A stretch of DNA of 64,000 bases, from positions 25,125,636-25,189,635 of the forward strand of contig CM069459.1 in the NCBI GenBank assembly GCA_035610835.1. Reading direction: 5' to 3'. The DNA is from Ophiura sarsii (taxonomy: Eukaryota; Echinodermata; Ophiuroidea; Amphilepidida; Ophiuridae). This document shows, one piece after another, positions 47,501-54,373 of this stretch (the stretch's first letter is position 1; each line of letters opens with the position of its first letter). The position numbers and the translations under genes were made by a program. The notes beneath the pieces are model-generated. The model saw only the letters and a program-made list of their open reading frames with translations, was not told where the DNA came from and did not search any database.

Positions 47501-49987
47501 GATAGCTTTTAGCGACAAAGGCTCATCCCATGTACAAAATAGAAAGTCTAAAAGGTCATTATTGATTAAGCTTTAAAGGACGGCTTTAAATTGATTAGAC
47601 CCAAACTCATCATGTTAGGGCAGAAGGTTTTCGATAATGTAATCAACTGAGCCTATATAGTTGGCGCAGTAGAGTAGCTGAGAGCTGTGGCTTGCCTATG
47701 GGGGCCAGGGGTTTTGGTCTGGAAAGACCCCGGTTTGATTCCCAGTCGGGGAGCGACAATTTATTTGCTTCAAAAATTGGGATCCCGAATAAAAACCTGG
47801 TTAGGGTTATTACAGTACACGGTACCCATATGCACTTTGTTATCGAGTACATGGAACCTTACTTAGTGTACTTTATAATCAATTCAATTAGTAATAGCAG
47901 GAACAATTAAGAGAATAATTAGTTATACACTTCCCATTTTACTTGGATATCTTGATACAAATTGTTCAAGAAAAGTATAAGTTAAGGTTAATTGTTAGAC
48001 AAGGTTATAACGCAAACATAACCCAGACAGGACATAATGGAGATAAACTTTCATCAGGGTAATCTTGTACCTAATGTACCGGCATGTGTACTCCTATTGT
48101 ACTCCCAGGGCACTCCTGACTGCTTATACACTTGCATGTAGCTGATGTTAGGTTGCAGTGGGTTAACAGGTTATTTTGGCAAGAAGGGTGATGTTAACCT
48201 GTCGGGCAGGCCTCTAAATAAGAAATTGAAAGGGCACCAACTGTATCCAGCAATTATGTACTTTTGAATGGAGTGAAAACAGCCAGATATTGAAGGCATC
48301 TAAGTGGGGCATCGAAGGCAATTGCATTCGATGCCTTCCAGCCAGATATTGAAGGCATCAAGGTGGGGCATCGAAGGCAATTGCATTCGATGCCTTCGAT
48401 TAATTTGAGCCCTGCTGTCAGGGAAATATGAGCTTTTATAGCAGAAAAGTGAACTGAAAAGAAGCTGCATTTTCTGTGAAAATCATGTTGGGAACATGGG
48501 AGTTTATAGTGATATTTTCTCTTGTTAAAGCCATCTCCATGGCCTGAAAAAATGTTTTTTTCCCAGCCAGCAATTCCAAATTTCCCTCCAAAATGGAATG
48601 CATTTCTTAATGAAAGAGTAACATTTCCCTCCAAATACCACATTTTCCCTCCAAATGCTCAAATTTCCCGGCAAGGAGCTTTCCGTATTGCCTACTTTTT
48701 CAGCCTGTGGCCATCTCCCCCCCCCCCCCTCTAAAAACCAAACCCACTTACATCCATACACCTTGGTGCGCTCAGCAGTGGCCACTCATCCCAGTGAATT
48801 GGAAGATAAAAATGTAAAATCAGTTTAAGTTGAGCAGTTTTTAACTCGTCTATGCATTGGTCAAAAACCCATCAATCCAGCCCCTTGACCGTTGAAGGTG
48901 TTATAAGGCACACTTTGGATGCATGCACCCATCTGCACTTTCTAATCAATAATTACCGGAACAATCGGCAGAATCTTAGAAGGAAATGATAGATAAATAT
49001 TAGGGGGTTTAACGATAGATAGATAATGGTACATGATGATGCATACTTGACCCAGACGATCAGTGATAGCGTGACAAAAATCAAAAAATCACAATGAATA
49101 TAAAGTCTGGACTTGTTGTTCCGATAATAAAAGTCAAGTTTGTCTGGAACGATTGATAGATAGCTATCGGTAACTATGGAGGTTGATAGGTCTATTGATT
49201 TCGATCATAGGCCTATAGATATCGCAGTGCATTTCCTTTTACCAAGGTAGTCATGTACAGTCCAAGGACACTTTTGTATTGTGTGCACGAATCACCCCAT
49301 GTTACATGCACTTTTCTGTGTGGAATTTCTTTTCCTTATTAATAAGAATCCATTTATTTAGTATCCTTTTAATCATTGTGTCTCTCAATCTACCGTAAGA
49401 GATCCCTCTACCAAACCTTTCCTCAACCTCCCTTTAGAAATCGTCCATCTACCCTTCTACCCTCAACCCCCCCCCCCCCCCCCAAACCAGCCACTCATAG
49501 TGAAGATACTTTCGGGAAAAAACAGCCTAAATTGTCACAAGTGCTGAAACGTAACAGACAAAGATAAGATTGGTTTGTGAACTAAAAAAAAAGGGGGGTG
49601 TCTCCCTCATAATTGATGATCATGCATTGGGAAATGAAAATAAATAGAAAATAATTAGCATCAGGGCCAAAAATAGATAACACATACTAACCATTGTGTT
49701 TTTTTCTTCTTTCTCTGTGTGTTCTCTTCCAGGTCAACATTGTCCTATTAGCTTGTTCCGTATTAAGTTTTGGTCTTCCCGTTTACATGTTATACCTCGG
49801 CAAGAAGATGCGAAGGGACCAGAAGGAAGAAGCCGAGAAGAACGAAAGGTTACAATCACAATCCTCAAAAGCCTTGGAACCGCTTCTCGAGGACGGCATC
49901 CAGGAGGGTTCCGAGGACGGGTCGGAAGACGTGTTCTTAGACGAACCGGCGGAGACGACGGTACCTCAAGGATCAGCAATGGTATGA
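26391..49987 (+). CDS. SLC43A1/2-like: SLC43-family (LAT3/LAT4-like) amino-acid transporter, 11 coding exons
   Basis: Coding join: 26391-26565, 37451-37688, 40608-40731, 41160-41252, 42370-42503, 42699-42878, 43721-43926, 44612-45372, 45902-45975, 46895-47018, 49733-49987. The total is 2364 nt, giving 787 residues plus stop; every intron is GT-AG and all phases agree. SLC43A1/A2 are plasma-membrane, sodium-independent facilitators of large neutral amino acids with the major facilitator fold; that role here is inferred from family. Diagnostic stretches: [12 protein letters not shown] (26-37, helix 1), Cys54 and Cys96 bounding a loop with three N-glycosylation sequons (65, 70, 79), [10 protein letters not shown] (122-131, MFS loop 2-3 motif), SLNGVGGI (164-171), HHKVTG (264-269), [16 protein letters not shown] (391-406), GLQSMISA (673-680). 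The protein is about 230 residues longer than human LAT3, chiefly through the 415-606 loop. Start chosen: Kozak-like AAAATGG just after an acceptor, matching family N-termini. Helix 1 favours A1/A2 over A3; the exact paralogue is not settled. Confidence 0.93.
26566..29940. other. SLC43 intron 1, 5' part
   Basis: No exon recognised. It contains a tRNA-like SINE-type unit (27222-27408), a G-run near 28195 and another near 29277. Otherwise it is AT-rich DNA without conspicuous repeats. Confidence 0.6.
27222..27408 (+). repeat. SINE-like element, GATTCCC B-box type, copy 1
   Basis: GGTTTTCGATGACGTAATCA, then GAGCCTATATAGT, a tRNA-like B-box region GGATCGATTCCCAGTTGG, and a tail GGTTAGGGTTAAAAC. 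The same order of motifs occurs at 47623-47814 in SLC43 intron 10. Confidence 0.6.
29944..30032. repeat. Near-perfect long hairpin
   Basis: ATAGGGATTGGGCAGGGCAT plus TCCTCT (29961-29986) is followed after a single base by its exact 26-bp reverse complement (29988-30013). Outer parts AGATCCCTATAAACT and AGTTATAGGGATCT extend the inverted match with a small asymmetry. It directly precedes the 134-bp satellite. Confidence 0.85.
30049..30584 (+). repeat. 134-bp tandem satellite, four identical-looking copies
   Basis: Units start TATACCCCTTCTTTTTGCGA at 30049, 30183, 30317 and 30451, and end AAGTAATACCAT. By eye I see no substitution between the four copies, so the expansion is recent. It lies in SLC43 intron 1, immediately after a long hairpin and 18 bp before a poly-G/poly-C-ended repeat. 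The unit has no long open frame. Confidence 0.92.
30603..31027 (+). repeat. Poly-G/poly-C-ended repeat (GGTACTCGG family), copy 4
   Basis: CCCGGGGGGGTACTCGGATT at the left and GGTGAGTACC followed by a C-run and CGGGG at the right, as in the 9.4-kb copy. Most of its length is nearly identical to that copy. The inner unit TTTTCGCGAAAATAGACC is repeated about four times (30775-30860). In SLC43 intron 1. Confidence 0.8.
31375..31500 (+). repeat. Short minisatellite with G-runs
   Basis: Three units of GGCAAGGAGTTTTGA(G/A)T and TCTTGGAGG followed by a G-run (about 31371-31495, the first starting GGAAGGACTTTTGAG). The proline-rich minus-strand frames through it are low complexity. Confidence 0.7.
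31700..32170. repeat. Dispersed repeat related to 8.6-9.3 kb
   Basis: It begins AAAGGGGCATTGAGAGATTG and keeps AATAGATAAGGTACATAGGA, ATTACCAAATCATA and TAACAGTAACTGTATG in the order seen at 8.6-9.0 kb. It is in SLC43 intron 1. Confidence 0.5.
33508..33806 (+). repeat. 151-bp tandem duplication
   Basis: ATGTTGAGATGAAATTCTGA at 33508 recurs at 33659. The two copies differ by a handful of changes (AACAACAGGG versus AACAGGGG, CTTTCATGACG versus CATTCATGATG). It lies in SLC43 intron 1. Confidence 0.9.
34560..34700 (+). promoter_or_regulatory. Possible TATA-type internal promoter
   Basis: CTCTATAAATATGCAG places a TATA-box consensus at about 34635. Two CAGCTG E-boxes lie upstream (about 34574 and 34607), and a GC-richer stretch (GGAGCTCCATGCAGGCAGCA) follows where a start site would be. 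A transcript from here would skip SLC43 coding exon 1. Inference from sequence motifs only. Confidence 0.2.
35060..35450 (+). repeat. Dispersed repeat, copy B2
   Basis: TTTTGAACCAAATGTGTCTT, TAGAAAGTGGCCGTGACATG, GCAAAATTGTCCTTGAAACG and AAATAGGGGGTAT follow the order seen in copy B1 at 15.27-15.44 kb. In SLC43 intron 1. Confidence 0.6.
35508..35760 (-). repeat. Reverse copy of the 15.6-15.8 kb repeat
   Basis: GGGACGCACCATTAGAT, a G-run of about 20, then GCCCACCAACCAGGAAAGGG and GTTGACCCACTGCTGAGTAA mirror 15.61-15.81 kb. The minus-strand frame 35465-35749 is a translation of this repeat. Confidence 0.7.
36490..36610 (-). repeat. tRNA-like element (A and B boxes, minus strand)
   Basis: Read on the minus strand: CGATTAGCTCAGTTGGTAGA (a near-perfect A box), then GGTCCTGGGTTCCAATCCTG (B box) 35 nt later. 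The D and T arms can fold, but the acceptor stem does not pair (TTCGAT against TCGAGAA) and no CCA-adjacent stem is present. I take it as tRNA-derived repeat DNA, not a working tRNA gene. Confidence 0.55.
37451..37688 (+). CDS. SLC43A1/2-like: SLC43 coding exon 2
   Basis: Residues 59-137 plus two bases, following acceptor TCTGTTATAG. It encodes most of the first extracellular loop (N-glycosylation sequons NAT at 65, NET at 70 and NET at 79; Cys96), helix 2 ([20 protein letters not shown]) and the MFS loop motif DKFGCR. Donor GGAAG|GTATGT at 37689. Its 3' part and donor are duplicated twice just downstream. Confidence 0.95.
37798..37911 (+). pseudogene. Duplicated 3' half of SLC43 exon 2 (possible cassette)
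   Basis: An almost exact copy, offset 223 bp, of the exon 2 segment for [20 protein letters not shown] through MIG, including the GGAAG|GTATGT donor. One residue changes (Lys127 to Ile). An AG at 37796-37797 would give a 114-nt exon starting in the phase left by exon 2 and ending in the same phase, so inclusion would be in frame, adding 38 residues. Against this, the upstream sequence is purine-rich with no pyrimidine tract, and a doubled helix 2 would disturb the fold. It is most likely an exon-fragment duplication that is not spliced in. Confidence 0.7.
37985..38125 (+). pseudogene. Second, decayed copy of SLC43 exon 2 fragment
   Basis: GATCTTGCCTTCACTGTGAG at about 38001 is followed by worn matches to the rest of the exon 2 fragment (TCTTCTGAGTGGTCCAACAT, ACATGGACAAATTTAGTAGC, GGTTGTTAGGATAGTATGTG). 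Small insertions and deletions break the frame. It is offset about 193 bp from the intact copy. Confidence 0.75.
38300..38555. mobile_element. MITE family with GGCCCTTCAGCATGTATAAA inner repeats, copy 1
   Basis: GGCCTTCAGCATGTATAAAG (about 38329) and TTTATACATGCTGAAGGGCC (ending about 38518) are inverted repeats. Similarity with the copy in intron 7 (44.26-44.49 kb) continues outward to GGTTTTGATAGAACAG, so the true ends lie beyond the GGCC repeats. In SLC43 intron 2. Confidence 0.65.
38560..40186. other. SLC43 intron 2, unassigned part
   Basis: No exon needed or found: family alignment runs directly from exon 2 into exon 3. It holds a C-rich tract near 39325-39345 and AT-rich sequence. The overlapping open frames near 38.8-39.3 kb show no recognisable domain. 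Confidence 0.5.
40191..40429. mobile_element. piggyBac-like MITE with TTAA target duplication
   Basis: The ends CACTTTCCACTCGGC and (reverse complement of right) CACTTTCCACGCGGC are flanked on both sides by TTAA (40187-40190 and 40430-40433). TTAA duplication is the mark of piggyBac insertion. Diverged relatives lie at 56.84-57.31 kb (an inverted pair) and 58.01-58.22 kb. In SLC43 intron 2. Confidence 0.75.
40608..40731 (+). CDS. SLC43A1/2-like: SLC43 coding exon 3
   Basis: Residues 138-179. Acceptor TTCATCTATCTTTTTAG; donor TTCCAG|GTTAGT. It encodes helices 3 and 4, with the family stretch [16 protein letters not shown] in which the Asn-Gly-x-Gly-Gly core is conserved. It completes residue Ser138 with the two bases left by exon 2, and ends in phase 0. 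Confidence 0.95.
41160..41252 (+). CDS. SLC43A1/2-like: SLC43 coding exon 4
   Basis: Residues 180-210, phase 0 at both ends (93 nt). Acceptor TTTATTTTCTCATCACAG; donor AAAG|GTGAGT. It encodes the [10 protein letters not shown] loop and helix 5 ([13 protein letters not shown]); the GSYASSA-type motif is characteristic of SLC43. Confidence 0.94.
41870..42282. mobile_element. Long AGAACC/GGTTCT palindromic element
   Basis: The left half (GTCCTGCCAGGAGAACCCTT at 41884) is mirrored by the right half (AAGGGTTCTCCTGGCAGGAC, ending about 42255). A central inverted pair reads TTCTTCAATTTTCAAGAACC and GGTTCTTGAAAATTGAAGAA. The right half also has four tandem ATCAACCAAAAATGGTTCTG-type units. It lies in SLC43 intron 4, about 90 bp before exon 5. 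Confidence 0.85.
42370..42503 (+). CDS. SLC43A1/2-like: SLC43 coding exon 5
   Basis: Residues 211-254 plus two bases of Gly255. Acceptor TGTTTCCCTTTCAG; donor TTCGG|GTAAGT. It encodes helix 6 ([20 protein letters not shown]) and the start of the central cytoplasmic loop, with the acidic [10 protein letters not shown] linker. Confidence 0.94.
42699..42878 (+). CDS. SLC43A1/2-like: SLC43 coding exon 6
   Basis: Residues 256-314 plus two bases of Arg315. Acceptor TTTTTCCCCCCACCAG; donor GAAAG|GTAAGC. It encodes the central cytoplasmic loop between helices 6 and 7, including the conserved [10 protein letters not shown] and GRRLS motifs, the latter a possible basic-directed Ser site at 284. Confidence 0.94.
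42998..43320. mobile_element. PIF/Harbinger-like MITE, 35-bp perfect TIRs, TAA TSD
   Basis: GGCCAAATTAAATTAATTGT continues through TTGTCTCAAAGCTCC, and its exact reverse complement closes the element at 43320. TAA flanks it on both sides (42995-42997 and 43321-43323). The interior is poly-T and poly-A rich. In SLC43 intron 6, 120 bp after exon 6; perfect ends suggest a recent insertion. Confidence 0.85.
43380..43545. repeat. Relative of the 53.5-kb MITE
   Basis: CTGTGGAAGACGTGACCTTAATC and GATTAAGGTCAAGTCTTCC, with TGGGGTTTACCTGCATGGGTAA between, follow the interior order of the 53497-53688 element. A G-run lies at 43537-43556. In SLC43 intron 6. Confidence 0.55.
43721..43926 (+). CDS. SLC43A1/2-like: SLC43 coding exon 7
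   Basis: Completes Arg315; residues 316-383 plus one base. Acceptor ATATTATTCTATACAG; donor CACAG|GTGAGT. It encodes the end of the central loop and helix 7, with [15 protein letters not shown] matching the family's M-x-Q-L-R-hydrophobic pattern (Gln359, Leu360, Arg361). Confidence 0.95.
44260..44490. mobile_element. MITE family with GGCCCTTCAGCATGTATAAA inner repeats, copy 2
   Basis: GGCCCTTCAGCATGTATAAA at 44260 and TTATACATGCTGCAGGGCC at about 44452 are inverted repeats. The rest aligns with 38.33-38.55 kb in the same orientation. In SLC43 intron 7. Confidence 0.65.
44612..45372 (+). CDS. SLC43A1/2-like: SLC43 coding exon 8 (large, with expanded cytoplasmic loop)
   Basis: Completes Val384 and runs to residue 637 (761 nt). 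Acceptor TTGTCTGTTTTATTTTCAG; donor GTACAG|GTAAGT. It encodes helix 8 ([20 protein letters not shown]), a cytoplasmic loop of about 190 residues (415-606), then helix 9 ([19 protein letters not shown]). The corresponding loop in human LAT3 is about 40 residues. The inserted part is rich in Arg, Ser, Gly and Asn, and has internal repeats: RRN(N/Q)STGSF at 442 and 464, and R-H-(M/L)-S-L-G-S-I-K at 510 and 544. Several fit basic-directed kinase consensus (RRTRHMS, KTRHLS, KPRRFS, RARRTS). Codon use is less AT-rich than the flanking introns. Confidence 0.95.
45902..45975 (+). CDS. SLC43A1/2-like: SLC43 coding exon 9
   Basis: Residues 638-661 plus two bases of Thr662 (74 nt). Acceptor TTTTTTGTGTCACCCTGTATAG; donor ATCAC|GTAAGT at 45976. 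It encodes helix 10, [20 protein letters not shown], in which the VLHTIxRGFxHSAC pattern is highly diagnostic of SLC43. Confidence 0.95.
45985..46128. mobile_element. 144-bp MITE abutting the exon 9 splice donor
   Basis: CGTTTCCGGCAGCCTGGTGC followed by TAAGCA on the left and TGCTTAGCACCAGGCTGCTG followed by GAAACG on the right are inverted repeats of about 30 bp. The element is flanked by AAGTATA on both sides (45978-45984 and 46129-46135). The left AAGTATA is positions +3 to +9 of the intron, part of the donor GTAAGTATA. Confidence 0.8.
46895..47018 (+). CDS. SLC43A1/2-like: SLC43 coding exon 10
   Basis: Completes Thr662; residues 663-703, ending in phase 0. Acceptor TTTTCTTTTCTTTACAG; donor TGGCTG|GTAAGT. 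It encodes [20 protein letters not shown] (helix 11 region; human LAT3 has FPSNHFGTLTGLQSLISA) and the loop GGDPWL before helix 12. Confidence 0.95.
47623..47814 (+). repeat. SINE-like element, GATTCCC B-box type, copy 2
   Basis: GGTTTTCGATAATGTAATCA, GAGCCTATATAGT, B-box-like GGTTTGATTCCCAGTCGGGG and the tail GGTTAGGGTTAT follow the order of 27222-27408. In SLC43 intron 10. Confidence 0.6.
48215..48425 (-). repeat. Dispersed repeat with internal 64-bp tandem duplication
   Basis: Reverse-orientation relative of 10975-11140. Here the segment GCCAGATATTGAAGGCATC through GGGGCATCGAAGGCAATTGC followed by ATTCGATGCCTTC is present twice in tandem (about 48281 and 48341). The 10.9-kb copy has one. 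In SLC43 intron 10. Confidence 0.7.
49733..49987 (+). CDS. SLC43A1/2-like: SLC43 terminal coding exon 11
   Basis: Residues 704-787 and TGA at 49985-49987. Acceptor TTCTCTGTGTGTTCTCTTCCAG. It encodes helix 12 ([20 protein letters not shown]), the [15 protein letters not shown] basic/amphipathic stretch, then an acidic Ser-rich cytoplasmic tail ([19 protein letters not shown]). No sorting motif is obvious beyond a non-canonical EPLL. Confidence 0.95.
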   Translation, partial: VNIVLLACSVLSFGLPVYMLYLGKKMRRDQKEEAEKNERLQSQSSKALEPLLEDGIQEGSEDGSEDVFLDEPAETTVPQGSAMV

Positions 49988-50503
49988 TGCGTGTCTGCAA
50001 GGATGTTGTAGAGACTTAAACGATATCTGTGGTTCATGCTTAAAGTGATGAAGTCAGGCCTTGTGTAAGAGACTATCATTTGTGGAAACTGCCTTTTTGG
50101 TTGATCTTTGTGTCGATGATGATACAAGGATTGGAACTAGTGACTATGAGATCATTTTATTCACACTGTGAGTGATGAGCGCAGGCCTGTTGAAGAGATG
50201 ACAATGCCCAAGAACTTTTCCAGCCTTGATGGACATTGTGGACAATTAATAGCATACTTCAGAGTTGAACTGAATGAAAAGTCTACGCACATCGCATCTT
50301 CCGTTCCCCTTATACGTACTCATTGTAACTTAAGGCATTATGGGGTTTGTCAGCGATATTTCATAGATCAACATAATCAAGTGTAAATCTGGGTGAACAC
50401 TGCACCATTTGTGGAACTTCCGAAGTGGCAATTCCCCCCTCGCATATTTAACATCAATTTGGATCAATACCGTTGTGTTTTTGCGCACAATACACTATGC
50501 TGT

Positions 50504-51077
50504 AATACAGTCATCAAAAAAAGTAACTATACAGGTAATAAATGGGCTTCTAACTCTTAAAATATTTATCCTACCTAAAAATATTAAATCATAAAGTTGT
50601 TGAGAAATTTGTCTTCTTTAATATGAGATATTGCACGCTAGGATCGGGTGATTATTGAGGAAGTCACACTCAAAAATGTAAGGAGAAGTCGGATTTTCAT
50701 TTTCACATTTTTATTTTCTACACACGGACCAAATCTACAGGTATCTTATTGATTACCGGTAGTGCAATTGGGGGATGCATGCGCAGGTTGGACAGTCGGC
50801 CGCATTGTTCCGATGGACCAATACGCCACACACACGCTACCTGCCATTCTCTCCCCCGTGTTGAAATGTAAAATGTGAATTTGAAATTGTTACTTTACCT
50901 TACATTTTGGATGGTCGCTTCTTAAATATTCAACCGATCCTAGCGTGCAATATCTCATATTAAAGAAGATAAATTTCTCAACAACTTTATGATTTAATAT
51001 TTCTAGGTAGGATATATATTTTTAGAGTTAAAAGTACATTTATTACCTGTATAGTTACTTTTTTTGATGACTGTATT
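50504..51077. mobile_element. Foldback element with ~150-bp arms
   Basis: TAATACAGTCATCAAAAAAAG begins at 50504, and the reverse complement CTTTTTTTGATGACTGTATTA ends at about 51078. The arms continue through TTGTTGAGAAATTTGTCTTC and GATATTGCACGCTAGGATCG to about 50650 and from about 50935. About 285 bp of single-copy sequence sits between. TA at both ends suggests a Tc1/mariner-type MITE. It lies about 520 bp after the SLC43 stop and would be transcribed in the 3' UTR. Confidence 0.85.
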
Positions 51078-52199
51078 ATGTTTGTACTATATGTATAAAT
51101 GTGTAAATCTTCACCATCACTTAAATTTGATAAAAAATGGGTGTTTTTCTTGCTTGATTTTTTGGTCACTGCAAAGAAGCGTTATATTGTTATGTCTTTT
51201 CAAGGTATTTCTTCTTTATATTATGGTTGGTGCAAGTTTTGTGACTTAATGTTAAGGGTTGGTATGAGAATGTCATGTCACAAAAAGCCGGTAAGTGTAT
51301 GTTTGCAGAGGCTCTTGGCACGCACGCAAACAGGGCATTCTCATATCCATACCCAAACAAGTTAGCTAAACATATACATGTATATGTATAAGTGTAGCCT
51401 TTAGATGCCAAATGTTTATATATTTATATAGTTGATTGCAAACAAGTGTAACTGGCACCAATTATTTAAGAGCAGTTAATTTAAAAGCATGTATGCTAAA
51501 ACGTTTTGGTGATCTTTTTGATTCAGAATATATATACAGTTGATTCTGTATTGAAGATTAGATCTGATTTTACAAACATGCTGCAATTTTATTATTTGTT
51601 GATATTATTTTTAACAATTCCCTATGTAACCATGGTTACGTAAATCCCAGTAAGTAATCAAAAATAGCTGGTGCCTTTTTATACCCGAGCAGCCTATTTT
51701 GTTTGGTGAAAGTACATTATTTAGGACTTGGAGGGAGTCTATGGTTAGACTCATTGTACGATTGTGTGATCAACAAAGTAATGGAGGACAGGCAAAGCAT
51801 GTGTGAGAGTATTGCCCAGATTTTGGGACGAAATTTCCAATGTGCTCGCTGAGCCGAATCGTTTAAAACGTTTTACAGGAAAATTGTTGTAACACAGGGT
51901 TTTTATTTGTATTTATTCAATTGGCAAATGATATGCCTATGTTTTTTTGAAGGGGAATCGACTATAACTACAATATTGACAAAAACATGTACTATTGAGC
52001 TAATGTTGAAGATATAAAACAGAAATCACAATTAGTGTTGTTATATGGGTACAGAGAAGAAATAGTAGTGAAAAATGGAACTGAAAATGTTTGTACTTTT
52101 GTCGTGTTTAGTATTCTTAGGATCTGGTTCATAACTTATGCCATAAGTATTAAACAACTATTACTGATGAACACTATAGGAATCAGTGGGAACTGGTGT

Positions 52200-52460
52200 T
52201 TGTTAACCCGGGGAGGGGGGGGGGGGGGTGATGCTAACATGTAAACGGGTATGTTCCGCTCTAATTGGTCGTTTTTGTTCACACAAAAACCACACAACAT
52301 TGTGCTGAAAAACCCTACACACGAGTCCCAAATAGGGGGGGGGGGGGGGAACTTTGGTCTAATATCTTGACAACCCCAGTCAAATCATCCATTTTGAGGT
52401 CAAAAACACTCCTGATAGTGGATCAGGATTTCACAACCTCCAGCAGCACACCTGAGTACC
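52200..52460 (+). repeat. Diverged poly-G/poly-C-family repeat
   Basis: CCCGGGGAGGGGG at the left, a second G-run at about 52336-52349, and CACCTGAGTACCCCCTGG at the right resemble the GGTACTCGG family with most internal motifs lost. Confidence 0.45.
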
Positions 52461-53496
52461 CCCTGGCACAGGTTTGTTAACTAGCCAATGGTAGGCTGGA
52501 ACACCAAATAAGAATGGTCAAAGAAAAGGGGAAACTTTTTTATTGTGTAAATATAACAGAAATGCAAGTTTGCATTTGTGTGTATACATTTTTTTGATTC
52601 AAAATGATATAGCACTGGTTTGCTAATTAAAGAATGCGGTCGTAAAATATAGCAAAGGAGATATGGGGTCAAGATACATCATGAACAAAACCAAATTTTA
52701 AAAAAAAATGCATCAAAACAAGATGACAGTTGCAGTTAGGCATGTTGATTTCAACTTCAAAACATATTATTGACAAGGTGGCTTTCTTCCAAACACTCAC
52801 AAAAAACAACCTTTATTAGAAGTACCAAAACTCATTCAACATAACAAATATATCAAGATTGATAAAAGTTGATATAAAAAGATGTAATATATTATATATA
52901 GTTGTATTTATTTATCAAATTTTATGTGAACTTTTAGATATTTACTCCCTTCATAACTATATGATGATAAAATATTTATTCATCAGATCTTTTGACATTT
53001 AAGATTTATTTCGGAAAAAAGGGATGTCAAATAAACTTAATCGGTTTTGTTCAAGATGTATCTTGCCGTGCCTGCTCCGTTGTAAGACGTAAAACAAGCT
53101 GTAACTATCTGACAATAGATGTGCAAATTTATGCAAATAAGACTTGTGTATTTGCAGCCATGCCATTGGTTGGTCACAGCTTGTTTTTGAAATTGTGTGT
53201 GGAAATTATGATTGGAATGCAAGATTTTCCAACTTGCTTCAACAATATTTTATATTTATATATAGTTTTGTGCAATTGTGTTTATTGCATGAAATGACTC
53301 TTTGTTTTGAACTTCTTGTGTCTTTATTTTTTTGTCTTATATGAAACAAAAACTTGCATTTGATTATACTCATAAAATGCATTGTCTATTTATAAATATT
53401 TCGTTTTGAATATAGTGATGATAATGATGATGATGAAAAATGATGATTTTTTTGTAGATATTTATTTTAGCTATTCAATGATTCATCGGGATGATC

Positions 53497-53688
53497 AAGG
53501 GCTATTCCAGTTAAAATCAACGCACCCCATATCTAAGACATAACCTCAATCTTCAACACAGGGAGTGTAGATTTCAAATGGAGTCACCTCATGCAGGTAA
53601 CCCCATCTGAAATTCACACTCCCTGTGGACATGATTAGGGTTGTGTCTTCCATAGGGGGTGTATGGATTCCTAATGGAACAGCCCTTA
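53497..53688. mobile_element. MITE with AAGGGCTRTTCC ends
   Basis: AAGGGCTATTCCAGTTAAAA and, reversed, AAGGGCTGTTCCATTAGGAA form the ends. Inside, CACAGGGAGTGTAGATTTCA and TGAAATTCACACTCCCTGTG are a second inverted pair, so the whole unit is nearly palindromic. A relative is in SLC43 intron 6. Confidence 0.75.
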
Positions 53689-54128
53689 TAAATTGGTCCT
53701 TTTTATAAATCAGTAAGTAACAATCACTAATTGATCATCTCTGTTAAGGATAGCAACCAAATCATTAAAAACTTATATACTTAATTTATATGACTGTCCT
53801 GTGTTTAACAAAGTTGGGAATGGTGTTGTTGTGTTTAAGCAACTTTAATATGCCATCTGCTTGAGTAACACCAGCATTGTTACATTAAATTCCCTATTTG
53901 GGAACAATAGTTCACCACTGCTAAGAGATATTTTCTTAATCGCAAGAAAATAATATCAATATTTAGTAATTTTTTACAACAGATTATTCAATGCTTCCTA
54001 CGTTGAGAACTGGATGCAAATCTACAACGCCTTTTCACACTGATTCAACGATCAATCATTTTGATTCATTGTCCTTCCGTAGGCACAATCGATCACCAAC
54101 AAAATGGACCACTTCTCCGTGTGAATAA

Positions 54129-54373
54129 GGGGTCATCCATAATTTTCGCCATTTTCAGTTACGTACAAAGCGTACGTAAGAGGGGGGAGGGGGTCAAAAT
54201 ATACCCCAACCGTACATAACTTAAATGGCCATCTTGAGAGGCAGGATTTTTTTTTTACAAAAGTACAAAATTTAATAAAATTTCGCCATTTATTGCTTAC
54301 GTAACTCGAGGGGGGTAAAAAGTTACGTACGCTCTGTACGTAAGTGAAAATGGCGATAATTTTGGACGACCCC
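54129..54373. mobile_element. PIF/Harbinger-like MITE, GGGGTCRTCCA ends, TAA TSD
   Basis: GGGGTCATCCATAATTTTCG and, reversed, GGGGTCGTCCAAAATTATCG, followed by CCATTTTC, form the ends. TAA flanks it on both sides (54126-54128 and 54374-54376). An inner inverted pair reads TTACGTACAAAGCGTACGTA and TACGTACGCTCTGTACGTAA. A worn relative is at 13525-13779. Confidence 0.85.
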
